Origin: an uncultured Ruminobacter sp.
GTDB lineage: Bacteria; Pseudomonadota; Gammaproteobacteria; Enterobacterales; Succinivibrionaceae
Assembly: GCA_902776415.1 (NCBI GenBank)
Contig: CACYPY010000021.1
Coordinates: 1 to 33,096 of the forward strand
Reading direction: 5' to 3'
DNA length: 33,096 bases
Part shown: positions 27,288 to 33,096 of the stretch, one piece after another
Layout of the letters: every line of letters starts with the position of its first letter
How positions within the stretch are numbered: the first letter of the stretch is position 1
The notes under the pieces: generated by a model
Seen by the model: only the letters and a program-made list of their open reading frames with translations
Databases searched by the model: none
Told to the model about the DNA's origin: nothing
Made by a program: the position numbers and the translations under genes

Positions 27288-29177
27288 ATGGGTTTTCTTA
27301 AATTTCTCGACAATGTCGGCGCGGTATGCACCTACATCCGAAACTTTTTCCTTAATATTTTCTTCTTTCTGTTTCTGTTTTTCGGAATCATTTCCTTTTT
27401 CTGCCTTATGGGCATGCTTGCCCTGCTGTCTGACGGCTCAGGTTCCGGCTCCGGTGTTAAGAATCCCAAATCCCCGGTACTGTCGGTTCTGATCAACACT
27501 TCGGTACAGGATGCTCCTCCGGTGGAATCCGTATCCTATCTGATTCTCAATGCTCTGCAAAACAATAAGCCCAAGGATTATTTCTATCTTCAGGATTTCC
27601 GGAAGGCAGTTCAGAGAGCGTCCGAAGACGATAAAATCAAGGCAATGGTGATCCGTCTCGGAGATGCCGCATCCATGCGCATCGATCAGGCAAAAATCAT
27701 CGGCTCCGAACTTAAAAAGTTCCAGCAGAAAGGAAAGAAGGTTTATGTCTACTCCGAGGCCTATGATCGCAACTCCTATGTTTTGGCCTCCTATGTGAAG
27801 GATAACGTCTATGCTCATCCTCTGGGCGGGGTATATCTCTCGGGGTATCAGATGAAATCCCTGTATTTCAAGGATCTTCTGGATCATGCCATGATCACGG
27901 TGTTCACTCCCAAGGCCGGAGAATACAAGAGTGCCATCGAGCCCTTCAATCAGAATGAAATGAGTCCTCATGTAAAGAAAGAATACCAGGAAATCGCCGA
28001 CAACCTTTGGGATCAGTACAAAAAGCTCATTTCCGGGAACCGGCCCGGCACTGAAATCGCCGACTTCGTCTTCGGAAGCGAGCGCTATCTCAATACCCTG
28101 AAAAAATCCTCGGGAGACGGAGCCCGGGCTTCCAAAGAAGGTCACCTTGTGGATAAGCTCGCCGATTACGACACCTTCCTGAAGGATGTCTCCCAGGCTG
28201 AACACATTACCCTGAAAACCGACCCCAAGGTCTACTACCCCAGACTGGAAACCCTGGCATGGGATGACTACCTTAAAATCACCAAAGACCGGGAGCCCGA
28301 AACGAGTGCCGGCAAAAACAAGATTGCCGTTATCTTCGGCTCCGGAGAAATTACTCCGACCTCGGAATACTACTGGGATTTCACCAGTGACAATCTGATT
28401 CCGCAGCTTAACCGGGCTATCGACGACAAGTCAGTAAAAGCCATGATCCTGTACCTCGACACCCCGGGCGGCGACGTGTTTGCCTCTGATCAGATCAGAG
28501 CCAAAGTCGAGGAATTCAGAAAATCCGGCAGAAAGGTAGTGGTCTACATGAGCGGGATGACTGCCTCCGGCGGCTACATGATTTCCACTGCCTCCGACTT
28601 CATTGTGGCAGAACCCACTGCCATCACAGGCTCTATCGGAGTATTCGCCATCTCCGGAAACATCAGCAGGCTGGCTGATTTTGCCGGAGTTCATGCAGAC
28701 GGTGTGGGCAGTGAAGGCTCCCAGGGGATCTCCATTATGGAACCGTTCCCGGAGACTTACAAAACCATGGCACAGCTGGAAATCGATCATATCTACGAGC
28801 TGTTCCTGAAAATGGTGGCCGATGCCAGAAAGATGAAGGTGGATCAGGTTCGTCCGATTGCCGAAGGCCGCATCTACACCGGTGAACAGGCTCTCAAAAT
28901 CGGACTTGTGGATAAACTGGGCAGCTTTGACGATGCCGTTGCTGAAGCCTCCAAGCTGGCCAAACTCGACGGGAACTACCGGGTGATCTACTCAAAGCCC
29001 ATTGTAACCGATGATATATCCGATTTCGGAAAGGGGCTGGTACAGGCAATAGCTCTCGTAAACAAGCCTCTGGCTCTTAAAATTCTTGACGGATTCCTGC
29101 CGGCTCCGAAGAGCATGGTCCCCGATCAGAAGGGACGTGTAAAGACCGTAAGCTTTATTCCGTTTACCGTCCAGTAA
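27288..29177 (+). CDS. sppA: Signal peptide peptidase SppA, long (67K) form
   Basis: A 629-residue inner-membrane serine/lysine protease (E. coli 618) that degrades leftover signal peptides on the periplasmic side. One membrane anchor at about residues 18-48 is followed by two tandem S49 domains. The general-base Lys is in GEYKSAIEPF (about residue 214, N-terminal domain). The nucleophile Ser is in GMTASGGYMIST (about residue 426, C-terminal domain), with YLDTPGGDVFASDQI before it and TAITGSIGVFA after it. Start: ATG at 27288-27290, with AAGGA upstream; an in-frame GTG/ATG-like extension to 27234 has no membrane or family features. Ended by the terminator at 29207-29239. Confidence 0.96.
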   Translation: MGFLKFLDNVGAVCTYIRNFFLNIFFFLFLFFGIISFFCLMGMLALLSDGSGSGSGVKNPKSPVLSVLINTSVQDAPPVESVSYLILNALQNNKPKDYFYLQDFRKAVQRASEDDKIKAMVIRLGDAASMRIDQAKIIGSELKKFQQKGKKVYVYSEAYDRNSYVLASYVKDNVYAHPLGGVYLSGYQMKSLYFKDLLDHAMITVFTPKAGEYKSAIEPFNQNEMSPHVKKEYQEIADNLWDQYKKLISGNRPGTEIADFVFGSERYLNTLKKSSGDGARASKEGHLVDKLADYDTFLKDVSQAEHITLKTDPKVYYPRLETLAWDDYLKITKDREPETSAGKNKIAVIFGSGEITPTSEYYWDFTSDNLIPQLNRAIDDKSVKAMILYLDTPGGDVFASDQIRAKVEEFRKSGRKVVVYMSGMTASGGYMISTASDFIVAEPTAITGSIGVFAISGNISRLADFAGVHADGVGSEGSQGISIMEPFPETYKTMAQLEIDHIYELFLKMVADARKMKVDQVRPIAEGRIYTGEQALKIGLVDKLGSFDDAVAEASKLAKLDGNYRVIYSKPIVTDDISDFGKGLVQAIALVNKPLALKILDGFLPAPKSMVPDQKGRVKTVSFIPFTVQ

Positions 29178-29206
29178 GCGACTTAAGCCGGTTACATCCT
29201 GTCATG

Positions 29207-29239
29207 AAAGCCCCGCAGTTTAAAAAACGGGGCTTTTTT
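29207..29239 (+). terminator. Terminator between convergent sppA and the SorC-type gene
   Basis: AAAGCCCCG, 12-nt loop, CGGGGCTTT, then TTT on the plus strand; A residues on the other side make it partly bidirectional. It abuts the stop codon of the regulator gene (29239-29241). Confidence 0.85.
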
Positions 29240-30213
29240 CATATTCCGGCGGAATTTCCCGGACTCTCACTCTCGCCGTCGGACTCTCCGGATAATTTCA
29301 GGAGAGCCGCAGCCTTGGCTTCGGTAACTGAAAGAATATTCACTCTCCGTGTTCTGAGAGCACCGGAAAGAGCCCCGACATCCGCCGCATCGCCGGCAAA
29401 GGCCCACACCAGAGCATGTCTGAGTTCCGGGACCCGGATGCCGATAAGCCTCCGGGAGATTTCAGGTTCCCTGAACACACCATCACTGTCAAAAAAGGAA
29501 CAGCACATGCTCCCTGCAATTCCCTGCGACCTCAGAACATCAATGTCCTCCCTGAGATAGGCCCCGCTCCGGTAGGAACCGGAATTTTCGTCAACACTGC
29601 CAATACCGACCAGAGCCAAATCCGCTTTTTTCCCCTCCTCCAGAATTTCCATGATACCGGGATCCTGGCAGAGGAGCCGTCCCAGCTCGGGATTCCGAAC
29701 CAGAAGCGGCGTATTCAGAGTGGCAAAGGCGCCACCGACCCGCACCGCCATCTCCCTGGCAATTTCGTTGGCCTGAAAAGACTGCCCGCGGCTTCCTGAA
29801 ATCCCTGCCAGAGGGACAAAGGAGTTTCCGGTTTTTACAGTATCCGGAAGCATCCGGGCTATTCCCCAGAGAGTTCTGCCGCTCATTACGGCAATCCGGG
29901 GGAATTTTTTTAAGGCCGGAACCAAATCCCGGGCACTCTTTTCATAAAAACTCTCATCCCCTTCGGCATCCGGAGTTTTATACACATAAACGGTTCTCAG
30001 CCCGAAAAGCCGCTCCAGCTTTTCAGCAAGATAATCCTCACGATCAAACGGGGAATCAATGGTAATCTTTACAATCCCCCGATTTCTGGCCTCCTGAAGC
30101 ATCCGGCACACCTGCGGTCTGGAAATGCCCAGTTTTTCGGAAATCTCCTTCTGACTCAGAGAATCAAGGTAAAACATCCTGCTGACCTTCACCAGCTCTC
30201 TTTCATTGGACAT
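29239..30213 (-). CDS. SorC/DeoR-type sugar-binding transcriptional regulator
   Basis: A 324-residue regulator. The N-terminus carries a helix-turn-helix (LDSLSQKEISEKLGISRPQV, CRMLQEARNRGIV) of SorC-family type. The rest is the SorC sugar-phosphate-binding domain (AVMSGRTLWGIARML, LVGIGSVDENSGSYRSGAYL, GIRVPELRHALVWAF). Such proteins usually sense a phosphorylated sugar and control a nearby catabolic operon. I chose ATG at 30211-30213 (GGAGGGG just upstream); nine more in-frame residues are possible. It is divergent from trpB, and its own promoter region overlaps the repeat operators at 30273-30307. No sugar operon is adjacent, so its target may lie elsewhere, or it may act on itself or on trpBA. 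Confidence 0.9.
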   Translation of the reverse strand: MSNERELVKVSRMFYLDSLSQKEISEKLGISRPQVCRMLQEARNRGIVKITIDSPFDREDYLAEKLERLFGLRTVYVYKTPDAEGDESFYEKSARDLVPALKKFPRIAVMSGRTLWGIARMLPDTVKTGNSFVPLAGISGSRGQSFQANEIAREMAVRVGGAFATLNTPLLVRNPELGRLLCQDPGIMEILEEGKKADLALVGIGSVDENSGSYRSGAYLREDIDVLRSQGIAGSMCCSFFDSDGVFREPEISRRLIGIRVPELRHALVWAFAGDAADVGALSGALRTRRVNILSVTEAKAAALLKLSGESDGESESPGNSAGI

Positions 30214-30272
30214 GACCCCTCCGGCATGCATCCTTGACAATATATGTTTCCATCACCGTCAGATTAACATTT

Positions 30273-30307
30273 TTGAAATTAATTTCAATATCAAAAATTA
30301 ATTTCAA
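30273..30307. promoter_or_regulatory. Palindromic operator region between the SorC-type gene and trpB
   Basis: A perfect 16-bp palindrome TTGAAATTAATTTCAA (30273-30288) and a second copy of its core, AAATTAATTTCAA (30295-30307), 19 bp away (close to two helical turns). The sites end just before the trpB -35 and lie about 60 bp before the regulator's start. This fits binding by a dimeric or tetrameric regulator, most simply the adjacent SorC-type protein. Confidence 0.7.
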
Positions 30308-30313
30308 AAAATA

Positions 30314-30341
30314 TTGAGCCTTGTTGCGGCTGTAGTAAAAT
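30314..30341 (+). promoter_or_regulatory. Predicted promoter of trpBA
   Basis: -35 TTGAGC (30314-30319), 16-bp spacer, -10 TAAAAT (30336-30341); start codon 47 bp later. The operator repeats lie immediately upstream of the -35, an arrangement that would suit activation or looping. Confidence 0.5.
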
Positions 30342-30388
30342 ATGAACATCAAAACGATTCGTTCCTGTAAATTCTCAAGGACTTAATT

Positions 30389-31570
30389 ATGAAAAACAAA
30401 ATGTACGGGGAGTTCGGAGGTCAGTACGTTGCCGAATCTCTGATGCCCACCCTTATCGAGCTGGACAAGGCCTATCACGAAATCATCAAGGATCCGAAAT
30501 TCTGGGAGGAATTCGACTACTACATGAAGGACTATGTAGGTCGCGAAACCCCGCTCTATTTTGCCGAGAAGCTCTCCGCCAAATACGGTCCCAGGATTTA
30601 CCTGAAGCGCGAGGATCTTAACCACACCGGAGCCCACAAGATCAACAACGCCATCGGACAAATCATGCTGGCCCGGAGAATGGGCAAGACCAAGGTCATT
30701 GCCGAGACCGGTGCCGGACAGCACGGTGTGGCCACAGCCACCGCCGCCGCTCTTTTCGGAATGAAGTGCCGGGTATTCATGGGAGCCGAAGACATGAGAA
30801 GACAGGCTCTCAACGTCATGAGGATGAGAATGCTGGGAACAGAAGTGGTGGAGGTCCGTTCCGGAACCGACACTCTCAAGGATGCCTGCAACGAGGCCAT
30901 CAGAACCTGGGCCAAAGATGCCGAGGATACCTTCTACGTTCTGGGATCGGCCGTAGGCCCTGCTCCCTATCCGGAGATCGTAAAGCGTTTTCAAAGAGTG
31001 ATCGGCGACGAGGCCAGAAGACAGATTATGGAAAAGGAGAAACGTCTTCCTTCCGCCGTGGTTGCCTGCGTCGGCGGCGGTTCCAATTCCATCGGCATTT
31101 ATGCCGGGTTCCTGGATGATCCGGAGGTAAAGCTCTACGGCGTGGAAGCTGCCGGAAAAGGTATCAGCACCGGAGAACACGCCTCTGCCATGTCTGCCAG
31201 GACCATAGGCATTCTTCACGGCATGCGTTCCTACCTGTTGCAGGATGCTGACGGCAATGTCAAGACCGCTTATTCCATTTCCGCCGGTCTGGACTATCCG
31301 GGAGTGGGACCGGAACATGCATATCTCTGCCAGACCGGCAGGGTAACCTACGACGCTGTAACTGATACCGAGGCCATGGAAGCGCTTCTGGAACTCTGCC
31401 GGCTGGAGGGTATTATTCCCGCCATCGAAAGCTCCCATGCTCTTGCATATCTGCCAAAGCTCTGCAAGAACCTCACAAAGGACGATGTGGTCATTGTTAA
31501 CCTGTCAGGACGCGGTGACAAGGATGTGAACACCATCGCCGGCTACATTAACGAAAAAGGTGGTCTGTAA
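30389..31570 (+). CDS. trpB: Tryptophan synthase beta chain
   Basis: A 393-residue PLP enzyme that condenses indole with serine to tryptophan; works as alpha2-beta2 with TrpA. The PLP lysine is Lys84 in [10 protein letters not shown]; the indole/channel region has [20 protein letters not shown]; the PLP phosphate loop is [10 protein letters not shown]; the C-terminal part holds [14 protein letters not shown] and [10 protein letters not shown]. This is the canonical TrpB1 type. ATG start with AAGGA upstream. The stop is one base before the trpA start (TAA-T-ATG), so the two are coupled. trpE, D, C and F are not in the window, so trpBA is a separate transcription unit here. Confidence 0.97.
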   Translation: MKNKMYGEFGGQYVAESLMPTLIELDKAYHEIIKDPKFWEEFDYYMKDYVGRETPLYFAEKLSAKYGPRIYLKREDLNHTGAHKINNAIGQIMLARRMGKTKVIAETGAGQHGVATATAAALFGMKCRVFMGAEDMRRQALNVMRMRMLGTEVVEVRSGTDTLKDACNEAIRTWAKDAEDTFYVLGSAVGPAPYPEIVKRFQRVIGDEARRQIMEKEKRLPSAVVACVGGGSNSIGIYAGFLDDPEVKLYGVEAAGKGISTGEHASAMSARTIGILHGMRSYLLQDADGNVKTAYSISAGLDYPGVGPEHAYLCQTGRVTYDAVTDTEAMEALLELCRLEGIIPAIESSHALAYLPKLCKNLTKDDVVIVNLSGRGDKDVNTIAGYINEKGGL

Positions 31571-31571
31571 T

Positions 31572-32369
31572 ATGAACAGAATCGAAGAAAGATTAAATAC
31601 CCTTAAAAGCAAGGGCGAAAAGGCTTTTATTACCTACGTAACCGCAGGACTGCCAAGTCTTGGCGACACTCTTTCCATAATCAGGGCTCAGGACGAGGCC
31701 GGGGTGGATGTTATCGAGCTGGGAGTTCCGTTCTCCGATCCTATTGCCGACGGTCCGGTTATTCAGGCTGCCTCCATTGAGGCTATTCGCAACGGTACCA
31801 ACATCAACAAGATTTTTGACATGATGAGGGAACTTCGCAAGGACTGCCAGGTTCCGGTGGTGTTTATGCTCTACTACAACACCATCAACCACTTCGGAAT
31901 CAAAAAGTTTGTGGAAACCTGTGCCGAATGCGGTGTGGACGGACTTATTGTTCCGGATCTTCCCTATGAAGAAAGCTTCGAGCTCAGGGAGTTTCTGAAT
32001 ATTCCGGACGCTCCGTTCCTGCTGCCGCTCATCGCCCCTATCTCCGGGGACAGAATTCCAATGCTTCTTGAAAACGCTCACGGATTTGCCTATTGCATTT
32101 CCTCCATGGGAGTTACCGGCCAGGATGCCAACGAGTTCTACAAAAACACTACCGCCTACCTGGACAGCGTCAGAAGCATTTCCAAAATTCCGGTAATGAT
32201 GGGGTTCGGAATCAAAGAGTATGCCGATGTGGAACCGTATATCGATCATATTGACGGCTGCATTGTCGGAACTCATCTCATCAATATCATGAGAGAGACG
32301 GGATTCAGTCTGGAGGCCATTAAGAATTACGTTTCGGGATTCAAGAAAGCTCTGAATTCCGCCAGATAA
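31572..32369 (+). CDS. trpA: Tryptophan synthase alpha chain
   Basis: A 265-residue TIM-barrel enzyme that cleaves indole-3-glycerol phosphate to indole and glyceraldehyde-3-phosphate; the indole passes to TrpB through a tunnel. Catalytic Glu49 and Asp60 lie in VIELGVPFSDPIADGP at the same numbers as in the Salmonella enzyme. Other family segments: VTAGLPS, VDGLIVPDLPYEES, LLPLIAPIS, SSMGVTG, and PVMMGFGIK near the phosphate site. I chose ATG at 31572-31574; a longer start inside trpB is not needed. Ended by the terminator at 32397-32423. Confidence 0.97.
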   Translation: MNRIEERLNTLKSKGEKAFITYVTAGLPSLGDTLSIIRAQDEAGVDVIELGVPFSDPIADGPVIQAASIEAIRNGTNINKIFDMMRELRKDCQVPVVFMLYYNTINHFGIKKFVETCAECGVDGLIVPDLPYEESFELREFLNIPDAPFLLPLIAPISGDRIPMLLENAHGFAYCISSMGVTGQDANEFYKNTTAYLDSVRSISKIPVMMGFGIKEYADVEPYIDHIDGCIVGTHLINIMRETGFSLEAIKNYVSGFKKALNSAR

Positions 32370-32396
32370 GAGTTTTTCTTTCTGATTTCACTGAAG

Positions 32397-32423
32397 CTCC
32401 CGGATCTGCCCGGGAGTTTTTTT
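32397..32423 (+). terminator. Intrinsic terminator of trpBA
   Basis: CTCCCGG, six-base loop, CCGGGAG, then seven T residues, 28 bp past the trpA stop. Confidence 0.9.
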
Positions 32424-33096
32424 GTCTGCATCTGCAAACAAAAAGGCAGCGTTTCCGGATGTTGCCGTCAGCGTGTTCACTACATTCCCCTCTATAACAT
32501 CAGGCCACAAGGTATGCCGCTCATACCATTCACGCCGGATTATTTGCAATATCAGGGTTCCCGGCTGGAACAGCCATAAGGAAGCGACGGTTTTTACGGA
32601 AATCGGCGACAGCCTTATCCGGTGAATCGTGATCGTTCTGCCGATTATTCCTGACGAATTCTTCCGTAAATACCTGACCGCCTGTTCCGATTAATCCTGC
32701 TCCCCTGCCGGAGAGGAGGATTCCGATTTGATTTCCGTCCGGGGTGTGTGATTTTTGCATGACGGTGTTTTGGGAAAGTTGTTTTCCGGGTTTATGGCCC
32801 GACTTCCGGTTATGAACGGGTATGAAGATGTATCCGAATCATCATTTCCCGGACTCATGTCCCCACCCCGAAACTCCCCGTCTCCTCAATAAATTCGGAA
32901 CCGTTTTCCGGAAATATCACATGCAGGGCCTACGCATGAACCTATAATTGATGTGGTGATACAATCTTGAATTTGGTAAAAATTCAAAACCTCACCACAT
33001 TTTCAGATTTTTGAACATCTTTTCCACTTACTCTTTCATATTTGCTCCCAAGTACAGTTCTCCTTAAACAAGAGGGGTACGGTAATCCCATAGGTT
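32424..33096. other. Gene-poor right edge
   Basis: About 670 bp without a gene I can support. Short ORFs on both strands (32422-32625 plus, 32530-32760 minus) overlap each other and match no known family. Protein-like scraps in several frames suggest decayed coding DNA, but none is convincing. Apart from the hairpin at 32951-33000 I see no RNA gene or promoter. Confidence 0.4.
32951..33000. repeat. 50-bp imperfect hairpin
   Basis: Outer arms ATGTGGTGA (32951-32959) and TCACCACAT (32992-33000); inner arms TTGAATTT (32967-32974) and AAATTCAA (32980-32987) around a 5-nt loop, separated by short asymmetric bulges. No T-run follows, so it is not a classical terminator. It could be a mobile-element end, a REP-like unit or an RNA structure. 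Confidence 0.65.

Noticed and set aside
14842..32744. ATTTCCGTCCGGGG shared between 14842, 14867 and 32731
   Set aside because: Apart from the tandem pair, the 14-mer match to 32731 does not extend, and a few such matches are expected by chance in 33 kb with CCGG-rich composition.
32530..32760. Minus-strand 76-residue ORF after trpA
   Set aside because: No family match, no ribosome site, and competing ORFs on the other strand.
1..33096. CRISPR arrays, tRNA and rRNA genes
   Set aside because: No regularly spaced repeats, no cloverleaf with a CCA-type end and no rRNA signature was seen on either strand.

Overview
The window looks like chromosomal DNA from a flagellated, fermentative gammaproteobacterium. 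Protein flavour, the sigma-54 promoter before fliE, the housekeeping genes and a secreted starch-degrading lipoprotein suggest the Succinivibrionaceae (gut or rumen Aeromonadales, for example a Succinimonas/Succinivibrio-like organism). That placement is inference from protein impressions; no 16S rRNA gene is present.

Layout. (1) 1-1228: decayed sequence, including a frameshifted gene fragment and a second copy of its 3' end, then a possible small RNA or the flagellar operon tail. (2) 1229-7390, minus strand: flagellar operon fliE-fliF-fliG-fliH-fliI-fliJ behind a clear sigma-54 (-24/-12) promoter; it encodes the MS ring, rotor switch and export ATPase module. (3) 7588-10239: tyrS and the divergent peptidoglycan-recycling kinase anmK. 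(4) 10253-13608, minus: a sugar-nucleotide epimerase-like gene behind an unusual KpsS-KpsC fusion (capsule/Kdo-linker glycosyltransferase). (5) 13609-15280: about 1.7 kb without an intact gene, holding an IS66-like transposase remnant, a 25-bp tandem repeat and a frameshifted ORF. (6) 15281-19199: a small DUF805 membrane protein with paired palindromic operators, facing a large TOTE-type primase-helicase-PLD protein, a predicted conflict/defence enzyme. (7) 19285-21124: GH13 alpha-amylase lipoprotein. (8) 21325-23179: a translationally coupled pair, a PoNi-like (DUF1910/DUF1911) immunity protein and a DUF5131 (Gp37/Gp68) protein with extra cysteine clusters. (9) 23218-26568: guaB-guaA GMP synthesis operon with its own promoter and terminator. 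(10) 26798-27168: an isolated 72-residue unknown protein. (11) 27288-29177: sppA signal peptide peptidase. (12) 29239-32423: a SorC-type regulator divergent from trpB-trpA across an operator-like repeat region. (13) 32424-33096: no gene supported; one long hairpin near the edge.

Core genes (fli, tyrS, anmK, gua, sppA, trp) alternate with accessory islands at 0-1.2, 10.2-15.3, 15.3-19.2 and 21.3-23.2 kb. The most unusual items are the PoNi-DUF5131 pair without a visible toxin, the KpsS-KpsC fusion with a changed KpsS motif, the TOTE/DUF805 locus with its palindromes, and the promoter-terminator pair beside fliJ.
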